Shown here one piece after another: positions 10,344 through 21,361 of a stretch of 64,000 bases of DNA; position 1 is the first letter of the stretch; each line of letters begins with the position of its first letter. The stretch comes from Dactylis glomerata. Taxonomy: Eukaryota; Streptophyta; Magnoliopsida; Poales; Poaceae. The stretch is taken from contig QXEO01000334.1 of assembly GCA_007115705.1 (NCBI GenBank), positions 2,910,694 through 2,974,693 on the forward strand, written 5' to 3'. Made by a program: the position numbers and the translations under genes. The notes under the pieces are model-generated. The model did not search any database. It was given only the letters and a program-made list of their open reading frames with translations, and was not told where the DNA came from.

Positions 10344-13300
10344 CAAAGCCCACGATTGTGCGTGGTAAGGCCGATCCCTGCGATCGGCCACAAAAAATAA
10401 AAAGCAGTGATCTTACGACAAGCATGTCATGTAGTCGTAGTAGGGAGATTCCCTACCATTGTGGAGCACAAATAAGTTGTAAACCTTCCTTGAGTAATGC
10501 AATCAAAAAGGGGGCCGATTCCGGCAATCGGCCCAAATTATCTTTGTTATCCTCACCAAACTTTTGGCCTGTGTTCAGCATCGATTTAGCAGGTGACGGA
10601 AAGCTGGGGTATGGGTTTACATCCGCTGATGAGCTAGAGGAGATTGACATCGGTCCTGGGGATAAGCCACGACCGACATTTATCAGCAAAAAGTTAGATC
10701 CGAATCTGCGGGGTCCGATGATAGCTTCGTTGAAAGAATATCCAGATTGCTTTGCCTGGGACTATACGGAGATGCCCGGGTTAGACAGGAGCATCATTGA
10801 GCATCGGCTCCCGCTTAAAAAAGGGTTTCGGCCATTCCAGCAGCGAGCACGACAGATGAAGGCCGAAATTTTAGAGGAAGTCAAGAAAGAGATCGAGAAA
10901 ATGTTGAAAGCTGGGTTCATCAGGCCATGCAGGTATGCTGAGTGGATTTCTAGTATCGTACCTGTAGAGAAAAAGGATGGCCGATGGCGTGTTGCCATAG
11001 ATTTTCGGGATCTCAATAGAGCCACTCCAAAGGATGAGTATCCGATGCCGGTAGCAGAGACATTGATCAACGCAGCTGCTGGTCATAAGGTCTTGAGCTT
11101 TATGGATGGCAATGCCGGTTACAATCAAATTTTTATGGCTCCAGAAGATATACACAAGACTGCATTCAGAGTCCCAGGTTCGGTGGGGTTGTTTGAATAT
11201 GTAGTCATGACATTTGGACTGAAGAATGCCGGCGCCACATACCAAAGGGCCATGAATTACATTTTCCATGATCTGATCGGCAAGCTGGTGGAGATTTATA
11301 TCGATGACGTGGTAGTCAAGTCTGCTTCAGTACAAGGATACTTGGACGATCTGCGAAGCGTCCTGGACCGAACCAGAAAATTCGGACTACGGATGAATCC
11401 AAAGAAGTGTGCCTTCGGTGTGACGGCCGGTCAGTTCTTGGGTTTCTTGGTCCATGAACGCGGAATCGAGATCGGCCTGAAAAGTCAGGAGGCAGTGCGA
11501 ACAATGAAGCCACCTACCACGAAGAAAGAACTGCAGTGTCTCATCGGCAAAATCAACTTTGTCAGAAGGTTCATCTCCAATCTGTCAGGAAGAATAGAGC
11601 CGTTCATGGGACTGGTGAAAATTAAATCTGATGAGGAGTTCCGCTGGGGGACAGAACAACAACGAGCCTTCGACGAGATCAAAGAATATCTAACGAAGCC
11701 ACCAGTGTTGGTTCCACCACAGCAGGATAGGCCGTTCTACATTTACTTGTCGGTGGCTGACACGTCCATCGCCTCGGTGGTGGTGCAAGTTTATGATGGT
11801 CTGGAGCGAGTTGTGTTTTACATCAGCAGAAGGATGCTGGATGCAGAGACGAGATATCCTGAGATCGAGAAGTTATGCCTCTGCCTATTTTTCACCTGCA
11901 CCAAGCTGCGACACATCTTGCTGTCAGCAGAGATTATCATCATATGCAAATCAGATGTCATAAAACATATGCTGTCGGCTCCTGTGTTGAAAGGCCGACT
12001 CGGCAAATGGATGTTTGCATTATCGGAATTTGATATCCGGTATCAACCCGCCAAAGCGGTTAAAGGACAGGCGTTGGCCGATCTTATTGCTGAACGAATC
12101 AACACTGATATAGCAGCACTGTCTGTACGTGCATGGGCTATGTTTTTCGATGGATCGGCTTGTGATGATGGTTGCGGCATCGGCATTCTACTCGTGTCGC
12201 CCCGGGGGGCAACATATTCCTTCTCCATCAGGCTATCTACCCCTTGCACCAACAATGTCGCTGAGTATGAGGCAATACGCAAGGGAATGGAGTTGCTCAT
12301 TGAAGCCGGAGCAGAAGCAGTGGAACTTTTTGGAGACTCCAAATTGGTGATTTCCCAACTCACGGACGAATACAAGTGTGAGAGCGAGTCACTCTTCCCA
12401 TTATGGTTGCAATGCCGTGAGCTGATGGCACAGTTCAGGTATCTAAACTTTAACTGGATCCCGCGGTCGCAGAATACCGAGGCGAATGATCTTGCACAGA
12501 TGGCTTCAGGCTACAAGGACATAGCAGATGGAACTGATGTTCAGGTACAGTTCCTGGAGGCGGACGACTAGAGAGCCGATATCTTCAATTACTTGAAAGA
12601 TTCGGCTCGGGGGGCACCTAAACGGATAAGGTACAAGGCCATGAAGTATGTGCTTATTGGGGATGACATGTTCTACAGGACTTTGGAAGGGTTACTGCTC
12701 AAATGTCTGGGGCCAGCCGAGGCAAATCGGCTTCTACACGAGGTACACGAAGGCGCCTGTGGAACTCACCAATCGGCTCACAAGATGAAATGGTTGATCA
12801 GGCGATCAGGGTTTTATTGGCCCACCATGCTTGAGGACTGTTTTAAGTACTATAAAGGGTGTCAAGCATGTCAGAAATTCGGGAAGATTCAGATGGTACC
12901 TGCATCAGCGATGAACCCCATCATCAAGCCTTGGCCATTCCGAGGTTGGGGCATGGATATGATTGGCAAGATCAATCCTCCATCAAGCAAAGGCCACATG
13001 TGGATTTTGGCCATTACGGATTATTTCACTAAATGGGTGGAAGCCGTCCCTATGAAGTCAGTAAACTCGAAGGATGTTATCAATTTCGTGAAAGAACATG
13101 TCATTCATAGATTCGGGATTCCCCAAACTATCACGACCGATGGAGGTTCGGTCTTCATTTCTCACGAGTTTAGAGAGTTCTGCGAGGACACGGGAATTAA
13201 GCTGATCCGATCATCTCCATATTATGCTCAAGCAAATGGGCAAGCTGAAGCGTCCAATCAGAGCCTTATCAAGCTGATCAAGAGAAAAATCGACGAGCAC

Positions 13301-13828
13301 CCTAGGCGTTGGCACGAGGTTTTGTCAGAAGCTTTGTGGGCTTATCGCATGTCATGTCATGGAGCGATAAAAACCTCGCCATACCATCTAGTCTATGGAC
13401 AAGAAGCCGTATTGCCATGGGAGATTACGGCTGGATCGAGACGTGTCACTTTTCAGAACGATCTAACAACTGAAGAATATGCAGCCCTGATGAGTGACAG
13501 TGTTGAGGATTTAACTGAACTTAGGCTGTGGTCGCTTGAGAAAGTTAAAGAGAACAAAGCCAAGGTAGCTCGTGCATATAATAAGAAGGTGAGACCAAAG
13601 GAGTTCCACGTTGGTGATCTGGTATGGGAAGCTGTATTGCCATTGGGAACTAAGGATGCAGCATACGGTAAATGGTCTCCAAATTGGCACGGGCCATACA
13701 GAGTCGACCAAGTTTTAAGGGGCAACGCGTACATGCTTGAGGAGCTGGACGGTGTGAAATTCCCAGTGGCTGTCAACGGTCAGCATCTCAAGAAATATTT
13801 CCCAAGCATGTGGGATGATGAACAGTGA
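10304..13828 (+). pseudogene. pol: T pol polyprotein (RT, RNase H, second RNase H, integrase) with one nonsense codon
   Basis: Read in the frame entered by the -1 slip; the first start-like codon is GTG 10358. Numbering codons from there, RT spans about 130-380 with YIDD at 314-317 (11297-11308). A first RNase H follows (about 440-570) and lacks clear catalytic Asp residues, as expected for a degenerate tether domain. A second RNase H begins near 595 (FFDGSACDDG, Asp at 12149), the hallmark of Tat. At 12569-12571 TAG replaces an expected Trp codon; the frame then continues into integrase. Integrase has an HHCC finger, Asp 12956, Asp 13139 and Glu 13247 (35 residues between the last two) and ends SMWDDEQ at 13828. 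Confidence 0.92.
10369..10534 (+). repeat. GCCGAT/ATCGGC hairpins between pro and RT of T
   Basis: Two perfect inverted repeats: GGCCGATC/GATCGGCC at 10369-10376 and 10382-10389, and GGGCCGATT/AATCGGCCC at 10512-10520 and 10526-10534. The intervening stretch matches no polyprotein segment I know. A third copy lies just after the pol stop (13837-13857). Confidence 0.6.
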
Positions 13829-13933
13829 AATATGGGGGCCGATACATGAAATCGGCCAAAAAAAAAACAATGCACAGCCATCGACTCTCGAGGTTCAGAC
13901 TGTTACGAGCAGGTGTCAGGTTACATGAATAAG
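13829..13933. other. Spacer between convergent pol and antisense gene of T
   Basis: Holds the inverted repeat GGCCGAT/ATCGGCC at 13837-13857, followed by an A-rich run. Sense pol and the antisense gene end here tail to tail, so the hairpin may take part in 3' end formation; that is inference. Confidence 0.5.
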
Positions 13934-16900
13934 CTACTGAAGGAATGCCTCGAAGGCACGGAGGGCGTCAGCACGGACACGATCCACCTCGGCGATCTCG
14001 GCTACGTCATCATCGTCCTTGCCCGTCACTAGCTGCTTGCTCAGGGCACGTATTTCTGCCAGATCAGTCTTCAGTTGAGCTTTGAGGCCTTCTGCTTCGT
14101 CTTGGGAGCGGGCGATGAATGCTTCCTTGTCATGAATGAGCTTTTTAGTCGCCCGGACCTTCTCTTCGAGATCTTCCAATTCCTTTTTTAAGGATGCAAG
14201 CTCGGCGGTGCTGACAGAGGTGTCAGTTTTGGCATCCAGAGACGCCTTTTTCTCATTGAGCCGCTGACATTTGGCTGCAATATCGGCCTTCAGTGGGAGT
14301 TGGGCGTGGCGTAGATTGATCCTCTCACGAGTCAACTTCACCCTTGACCCGTAGAAAGACAGAGTCACAACTGGCCAAAGCTTCACCTGCAATGCTACCG
14401 GGAGTTGGTCCTTGATTTCGTCAAGAACACTCTTCACCTCTTCAGAACCCTCGACCAACCTCTCGATTGGGGAGGACAGCAAGGCTTTGAGACGCTGGAA
14501 TTGAGGTAGAACAGCGCTTGCTCGTGGTTCATCGTTGGCGACAGAGGGAGCTGGTTCGATGGATTCAGGGTCGAACGTCAGCAAGCCTGAGATATCACAA
14601 CCCTGGCAGGCAGAAGTGGCGTCAGTATGCGTCAAACAGGGAAGGATGAGTCGAAAGAAGCGAACATACCTCTCCTGAGATCAGGGGGAAAGCCGACGGC
14701 GAGACAATCGGCTCGTGTGTTGTTGCTGAGGGCTTGGCCAGATTGGCAACCGTTTCATCTGCACCTTCAGGGATTACTAGATCCAGGCTTGCAGAAGGCG
14801 TCGGCACTTCCCCGACTTTCCCACTAGGAGTGTCCTTCGTCTGCATGAAAGGTGCTTAGCCGATGTGAATAGCAATGAATCGGCATAAAAAAGGAGTGGT
14901 AAGAGTATGGAGGATAATTACTTTTGAAGCCTCCTGGCTCGAAGAAGAAGTTTGCAGTCCCTTGCGAGCCCTCTTGGGGCTCACAGCTTGCCCCGCCTCG
15001 ACTGCTGCTCGGGGGGCAACAGGTTCAGGAACAGGCCTTTTCCTGGAAGCCGATGGTGGCACATCTGGCTGGCTCGGTGTGGTGGTTCTCTCAGAGTATG
15101 CTGAGCTCGAATCTCCTCGATTGGATTGTGTTTCCTCGCTGGAGGTGTCTTCGATGGAGACCTGTAAGAAAGGGAGAGTTGGTAAGCACGAGCATGTTTA
15201 CAAAGATAAATGAGATCAACCAAGGCATGAATCAGCGTACGTGCGAGCTCTCTGGAGAAGGGATCCGGCGCCTCAAAGTTTTCTTGGCCACTATCTTCCT
15301 CACCACCGTTCTTGTTTTAGTTGGAACTCGGGAGGCAGCTGACCCGGAAGTTGCTTGGCTCTTGGAAGCCGATTTTGGTGATATCGGCTGGTTCTGCATC
15401 ACGACCTGTTTCAAAGGTGGCGAGTTTTTGCAGAAAAGGACCACAGGAGCTGGTGGGAGGAATTCGAAGGGGGAGTCATCCTCGTTGGTAGGTTCTGGAC
15501 CATCTTGTTGCTGCAAGGAGACAGAGCAGGATATTAAAAGAATCGTCGTGAGCTGCATCAAGAAAATTTACAAGTAGCAGTACCTGTTCTACGGGGATGT
15601 CATATTCAGCATCGAGCTGTTCCAGCAATGGTCCCAGAGCTCTCCTGAAGGCATGAGTCTTCCACATCGACCACCAGTTCTCAAAACCATCGGTTGATGA
15701 AGCGAAAATGAGGTTGTTAGGAATTGGGATGGTCAGAGCATCGAAGAAAGAATAACACCTCTGACTGGTGAGAGGATCGGGCAGGTCAGCTCTGCTCTCT
15801 GTGAGGTGGTGGAGAAAGAAATGAGGAGGTACTTGCCCAAGGCCAAATTGCCGAGCTGCTACGGCCGGCTGGTAGAACTCGTATCCAGGCTTGATTATTC
15901 TGTTGGATGTGCTCATGCCAACTGGGAGGAAGCAGGGACGGATCACGGTGGAGAATAGCTGCCGAGTGCTAGTGTCATCGGCAAAGTTGTCCAGCCTGAA
16001 GGAGATTGGATTTTCAAAATTTTCCGATTCCTCCGTGTAAGGAAAGAAGATAGGATTGTCCAGGCCTTGGAAGAAAATGCTGAACCACTTGGATGCTTCA
16101 TGAGGGATCAGTTTACTACCTGGCAGGCTATACAGAGCTTGGCCGTAGCTGGTGCATCGGATCTGCTTCCCTTTGGCATCTGAAAAGGTGCAACTTGCCA
16201 AAAGGGGGAAGTTTGGGATATGGTTTTGAAAGTACAGCTGAGCCCATAGTTGAATAAACCACCAAGGACCTCCTGTTTTGACTGCTATGTGGGAGGATAG
16301 TTTGACAGACATCAACTGGAGATATCGATAGACTTCTCCAAGGAACAGTTTGCCGATGCCAAGTTGAGTGCCTCTGGCAAGTTCGTAGGCCAAGGGAAGA
16401 TAATTCTTGGTTGGAGCAAGGGAAGGGCCACAGAATATGAAATGTTCCAGCCAGAAATTGAGGAAGGCCGTGTGTTCTTTCTCTGTGACAGGGCCCTTAG
16501 TTTTCATGTGGCTTCGAAGATAAGCACCCCAGTTCGTGCAATCTGTTTTGGAAGAAAGCTTGAAGGGGACTTTTGGCAGCATAAAAGCAGAGGAGCTGGG
16601 TGATGTGACGTCTAGACCAGTAATCATCACCACGTCTAACAGAGTTGGTGTCATGGGGCCATGGCCGAACATGAAGCAATTCAGAGCATCAGACCAGAAA
16701 TAGCCGATGGTTTTTAGAAGATTTTCATGTTTCTCAAGGGGAGACAATGACAAAGTCAAGGCATCGACTATTCCCGTGGTTTCCCATTGGGATTGGTAAG
16801 TTTTGGCTACCCTACTGTACCAAGAAACCCAATATTCGGGAGGATTAGGCCAGGCTCGTAAGCAGTCGGCCCAAGAATCCAAATCTAAGTTTTGGCTTAC

Positions 16901-17152
16901 GAAGGGGATTTTGTTTGCCTCGCAAGAGATCAGATGGGCAGGACTAGATTCTGTACGGGGGCCAAGGCAGAGAGAATTTGGGAGAGAAGGATGCGGCAGC
17001 AGAATGTCTGAAACCTAAAATTTCAATGATGGGATAAAGCATTAATTCAGGTGTTTGCTATTAACTCTAGCACCGAGCTCGGATGGCGAGGAACAGTTAA
17101 GGATTACCTTCAGACCGGAGACCGCTGTGTTGGCGCTGGACGATTCCGCCAT
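13934..17152 (-). CDS. Antisense gene of T: six-exon protein with plant-mobile-domain-like region
   Basis: Exons in coding order: 17152-17108, 17014-15584, 15510-15241, 15161-14922, 14840-14670, 14602-13934. The introns are 93, 73, 79, 81 and 67 bp, all GT-AG and all phase 0, giving 941 residues from ATG 17150-17152 to the stop at 13934. Exon 2 holds a domain like the plant mobile domain of Tat antisense ORFs (YWVSWYSRVAKTYQ, DVVMITGLDV). Exon 4 has a basic nuclear-localisation-like motif (SPKRARKG). Exon 6 has about 80 residues of likely coiled coil. No nonsense codon interrupts the joined frame, although gag and pol each have one. Its function is unknown; a nuclear or chromatin role is inference. 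A TATTTA box lies near 17311. Confidence 0.75.
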
Positions 17153-17590
17153 CTAATTTGCCGGCGGAGATGGATCTATGCGGTGGGGAATCTAGGGTTC
17201 GTGTCGCCGTGAGCCCAATTTGTTCAATGAGGCAATTGGAGATCTGAGTTAGCCTTTTTGAAGATGGTTGCAGGTTACCGTTGAAATTGGAAAGTGACCG
17301 CTCAGACTTGTCTAAATAAGCGACCGAGTTTGACCTTGCCAACGTTTGTGGGAAAAGCCGATGTGTTGCCATCGGCTCTTTGGGCTTTGACTTGGTTGAT
17401 CATATCAAGCGTGGTATGGTGAAAGCCGATTCGTTACTATCGGCTTTTGGAACGTTGACCTATTTGACTATCGGCAAAATCAAATTGGGAAAAGCAAGCT
17501 TTGTTGATTCCAAAGACGGTTGTTTACAATGAAGCCGATTGCTTACAAAATGGAGATCTACTACTAGTACTACTACTACTAGTTCCTATT
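17153..17590. promoter_or_regulatory. Spacer and likely minus-strand promoter between the antisense genes of T
   Basis: No ORF of note. CTTATTTAGA on the minus strand (17311-17320) could be the TATA box of the six-exon gene, 160 bp before its ATG. Two strong inverted repeats occur: AGCCGAT/ATCGGCT at 17356-17377 and AAAGCCGAT/ATCGGCTTT at 17422-17447. The left end of the spacer would be that gene's 5' UTR, the right end the 3' UTR of the acidic gene. Confidence 0.45.
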
Positions 17591-18091
17591 CTAGAAGGCG
17601 GCGTCGTCGTCGTCGCCGTTGCCATTGCCGCCGCCGTCTTCGCTGTCATCGGCGCTGCTGCCGGCGTAGTCCTCACCGCTGCTGCTGAAGTTGTCAGCGG
17701 GGGCCTCCTCGTCCTCGTCGTCGTCGTCGGTGTCCTCGCTGGACCCGGCGCGGAAGCGCTTCACCGGCGGGTATTCGTCGGAGGAGGTGTCCTCCTCTGC
17801 TTCTTCCTCCTCATCGGAAGAGCCGATGTCCTCGCCCCAGGACACGGCGTCGTCGGCGCTCTCCGCCTCCAGTTCCCCGTCGACGAGGAGTTGGAGGTCC
17901 TCCTCGCCGTCGGTCAGGGACTCGTCGTCCTCTGACTGGGCGGCGAAGTCCCAGTCTCTCTCGTCCCACCATTGTGGGGCGAGAGCTTCGTACACCGCCA
18001 TTGGCGGGTGCTCCGGCGTCGGCTCCCGGTTGACGGAGTCGGAGGATTGGAAGGAAAGGCCGGATGTGTTGGAGGAAGAAGAGGAGGCCAT
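17591..18091 (-). CDS. Antisense acidic protein of T
   Basis: I choose the start at 18091 (MASSSSSNTSG), not the more distal 18139, because it lies about 60 bp from a TATA-like element and starts a Ser-rich stretch. The product is 166 residues. Residues 35-60 include a Trp-rich motif (PQWWDERDWDFAAQ); the rest is very rich in Asp, Glu and Ser and ends DDDDAAF. It looks like an acidic disordered protein, similar to small antisense ORFs seen in other cereal gypsy elements. It might bind basic proteins or act as an activation domain; that is inference. The plus-strand ORFs opposite it are shadows of the GC-rich repeats. Confidence 0.6.
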   Translation of the reverse strand: MASSSSSNTSGLSFQSSDSVNREPTPEHPPMAVYEALAPQWWDERDWDFAAQSEDDESLTDGEEDLQLLVDGELEAESADDAVSWGEDIGSSDEEEEAEEDTSSDEYPPVKRFRAGSSEDTDDDDEDEEAPADNFSSSGEDYAGSSADDSEDGGGNGNGDDDDAAF

Positions 18092-18150
18092 GGCGGAGGA
18101 AGAGGGTTTTTTGGCTATTGGAGAAGAATGAGGATGCAAATGGTTCGGAT

Positions 18151-18164
18151 AGATTTAAATAAGG
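18151..18164 (-). promoter_or_regulatory. TATA-like element for the acidic antisense gene
   Basis: Minus-strand CCTTATTTAAATCT, about 60 bp upstream of the chosen start. It sits between the gene and the sense polypurine tract, so the promoter is internal to T and not in the LTR. Confidence 0.45.
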
Positions 18165-18350
18165 GGAATAGTGGAAGGTGGTTCAATGCCATAGCGGTTT
18201 TCGAGAATGTGGTGCCAGAGTTGTCAAATCGTGTACTGCGGAGAAGTTGAGAAGGCGAGGCATCATGATGAGGAGGCGATATGACGGTTCTGCTCTGCAA
18301 CGCGTGACCCGATGAAGAAAAAACAGAGTGGTTTTGGAATTATTATTGCC

Positions 18351-18367
18351 AAAACCAGGGGGGCATG
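18351..18367 (+). other. Polypurine tract of T
   Basis: AAAACCAGGGGGGCATG directly precedes an LTR start (TGTTATCGCC). Here only the first 53 bp of that LTR remain. Confidence 0.75.
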
Positions 18368-18420
18368 TGTTATCGCCACATTTTGGCCAAATGAGGAGAT
18401 GGGCCGTAATCAAGATGGGC
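18368..18420 (+). repeat. Truncated LTR start of T
   Basis: Identical to the first 53 bp of the T LTR (5920-5972). It then changes abruptly into A1 flank sequence at a GCTT shared by both partners. Confidence 0.92.
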
Positions 18421-19119
18421 TTTATGCAAAATAGTGGTACAAGAAGGAGCTTGTGTAGACTGCGGCTTAGGCTTTTTCATGTCATGCTTGATGTCTTTTT
18501 GATAGTATGCTTAGTGGTTTTGCTGTAGCATGACTTGTCTCAAATAACTGAGATTGCTTAATGAGCCTTTGAAAAAATCATGCGTTGTTTTTATTGTATG
18601 GAAGCATTATTTTGGTTTTCTCCTTGATGCTTTATTTGGGTTGACTTGGCGCATGCTCACACAAGTTAGACTCTTACAAAGTCGCCAATAGCCTTCATGA
18701 TCATTTAGTTTTTTACTTTTGATGCCATCGTATGCTTCTTTTAATGTCGCTTTGTCGCTTTGCATGATTATGGCCATTATTGCTCTCTTAGTTGGTCGCT
18801 CCCAGTCTTTTGCTAGCCCTCGCCTTGTACTGAGTATGAGCTCTACTCGTGCATCCACCTCCTAAAAGCCAAAGTTTTCCAAAGTGTCCACCATACATAC
18901 CTACTAGAAATTTGCTATTCCAAGTAAATTTGACTTGCTTTTATTTTCTCTTCAAATTAAACTCTTACCAGTGTTATGCGAAATTCGGTTAGTAAAGCTC
19001 TCACGAACCGGAAGGCACACTTTACTTTTTCCTATTCTTAAAAATTTGACATTGTGGTCTCTTATGTTGAGTTGTTATGCTTGCAAGTTGTAAGTTGGAT
19101 TCTAGCCCATCCATGCTGT
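18421..19119 (+). repeat. Duplicated A1 flank inside T
   Basis: A direct copy of 5221-5919 at a constant offset of 13,200 bp, with no difference seen by eye. It brings a second copy of the target bases GCTGT and leads straight into the complete 3' LTR. Confidence 0.92.
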
Positions 19120-20251
19120 TGTTATCGCCACATTTTGGCCAAATGAGGAGATGGGCCGTAATCAAGATGGGCTTAGAGGCTGGATTGACCTTGCGCGTGG
19201 ATTTGGGCTAATTGCCCGTGTATCTGTATATTATGATAGATTACGTTTCGGTTTAAACAAGAGATAGAGTTGTTAGGTTTATTCCAAAGATAGAAAGTCT
19301 CCGGACTATAAATGTGTACCTAGGGTTATTGAGAAAGGAGGACGATCACGTTCACAACAAACACAATCTCGGCGCATCGCCACCCCTTGTTTCGAGGGTT
19401 TCTCTCAGATAAGCGTCGTGCTGCCTAGATCGCATCTCGCGATCTAGGCAGCATCTGCTTATGTGTTATTTGGTGTTGCTCGTACTGAAGCCTTGTTGAT
19501 GGCGAGTAATACTGTTATCATAGATCTGTTTGGGCTAGCATCGGTGCTTTTGGTTATGTTTGCTTAGTCATGCTGCCCCTAGAGATCTCGCTGCCTTTGC
19601 ACCTATTTTGGGTGTAAGGGCAGCATCTTGCTTGATCTTTATTCAGTCGATTCAATCTGTCATAGTTGTTCCTTGTTCTCCAAGGATTAGTTTGATATCC
19701 GCATGGTTAGGCCTCACAAACGGGTTGAACGATCCAGTAGTACGTAAGGATATGGTTTGCCAATTCGAGAGGAGTTGTTCCGGGAATTGACTCTACGTTG
19801 GTTTTTTGGCCTCCTCTAGGGGTAGCTTTCTGTTATCTTTCGTATCTACCAGGCTCAATTACGTGTGGGATGTTCCAATTATGTGGTGAAAGCGTTAAAC
19901 TATCGTAGATCGATTTGACTTGTATTGATAAAGCAAAACCCCATGTTATCGTAGATCCAATGCAGATCCATGGGACAATCGGCTACATGAGCCGATTCAC
20001 AGGGAAACCTGAGAGCCGATCGAGGCTCGTATTTAATGTTTACGTGTCTGCCATGCAGGAAACTAATCGAAGCAATCCATCACCTTCCTGATCAGGTATA
20101 GGTCAGGTGGCACGCCCTTGCATCAGCCAGGACGTGTGCCAGAGTTTTGCGGGCCGTTGCCCGAGGGACCAGGGCCCACCAGCAGTTCTGGGAGCCTCCC
20201 GGCTCTTCGTGTTGCTCGTCGCTGCTCGCCGGTGGGTTTTGACAGGCAACA
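19120..20251 (+). repeat. T 3' LTR (complete)
   Basis: Full 1132-bp copy of 5920-7051, followed by GCTAT and A1 internal sequence. It is separated from the polypurine tract by the 752-bp duplicated segment, so it may be a solo LTR left by recombination of a second copy. Confidence 0.92.
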
Positions 20252-21361
20252 GCTATCATGGGCAAGCTTTCAACATTGCACTTCTTATTTGAGTTGATAT
20301 CGTGATCTTTTGTTTATGGATGCCCGCGGTGTGAAATGAATTGGGAATCTTGTGGGGATCATGGAGTTTGTATATGTGTTAGGGAAACGCCGGGCCGCCA
20401 ATCTAAGCCATGCATAATTCATGGTGGAAATTTGCAGCATACCCATGGTGAACATTCGACGACGCATCTCACAATAAAAAGCTAAACAATATAGAAAATA
20501 AAAGAGATGTCGAGGTGTTCATTGTCTGCTTGTCCTTTCATTTTGGTGTGGGCTTGTTCCATGTCATCGGGCACGGAGGTACCCCATTGGCGGTTCTCAA
20601 TGATATGCATATACTTACAATGACAAGAGCCTTGCTTGGGACTCTAAGTAAAGTAGCATGAGGTTTGGGTACTCGTATTCACGGGGCACAAGGTTTTCAA
20701 CTTATGATTTGTCAAGCATATGCATCATAATTGTTCTCGCATTAACTTTAACCATTCAAGATGCTTATGATGGGGGCAATGAGAGCTCAAAGCCGATAAG
20801 TACCATAATTTTTGAAGGTTATAAAACTTGCAATCACTGCTTCCCTCTGCGAAGGGCCTTTCTTTTACTTTTATGTTGAGTCACCACCTTCTTTCTTTAT
20901 GCACCATTAAGAGAGCATAGTTGTCATTCTTAGTGTGATATGCATTGTCCCAAAGTTCATTGATTGATTCATGATGATTGGTTTCACTTGTTCTTAAATT
21001 ATTTGTATCTAGTCGCCCTCTTAAACTTGAAGGTGTCCTATGCATTTATGTTTTGCTCTCTTTGAAGGACAAGCGGAAAACCTTTTGTATGTTTTTCCTT
21101 ATGATTTGAACACACGTTTGACTTTCATTGTTTCATTTTCATGATCTTTTGTTTGTGTTCATTTGCATGTTTACAACATGGTTGCTAAGTTCTTATTATC
21201 ATGATTATATCTTCATGCCCATGTTTTAAGTTCTATTGATCCCAGCTCACCAATGCTTACATATATGATCAAGATTGTGTAGGTGCATGTCACCTCAAAA
21301 ATTATTCTTTTGTTATCACTTACCTACTCGAGGACGAGCAGGAGTTAAGCTTGGGGATGCT
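20252..21361 (+). other. A1 noncoding internal region, second part, with polypurine tract
   Basis: Resumes the A1 body after T and matches A2 27302-28408. No coding capacity. It ends with the polypurine tract AAGCTTGGGGATGC (21347-21360) and one T before the 3' LTR. Confidence 0.85.

Larger units (their letters stand above)
5915..20256 (+). mobile_element. Element T: Tat-lineage Ty3/gypsy retrotransposon with antisense genes
   Basis: Flanked by GCTGT (5915-5919) and GCTAT (20252-20256), a target duplication with one mismatch; element bodies A2 and A3 show the uninterrupted site. LTRs are 5920-7051 and 19120-20251. Sense genes are gag-pro and pol (RT, RNase H, second RNase H, integrase). Between pol and the polypurine tract are two minus-strand genes, an arrangement known for the Tat group. 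Both polyproteins have one TAG nonsense mutation, so the copy is probably defective. An extra 752 bp (53 bp of LTR plus 699 bp of left flank) precedes the 3' LTR. Confidence 0.92.

Noticed and set aside
10365..10578. Possible intron between protease and RT of T, as in Ogre elements (GTAAGG donor, TTCAG acceptor).
   Set aside because: The joined frame does not match pol, and the gag-pro stop at 10341 precedes the donor. The -1 frameshift explains the frames better.
17501..18250. Plus-strand ORFs of 92-146 aa opposite the acidic antisense gene.
   Set aside because: They are low-complexity shadows of GC-rich codon repeats on the other strand, with no start context or motif.
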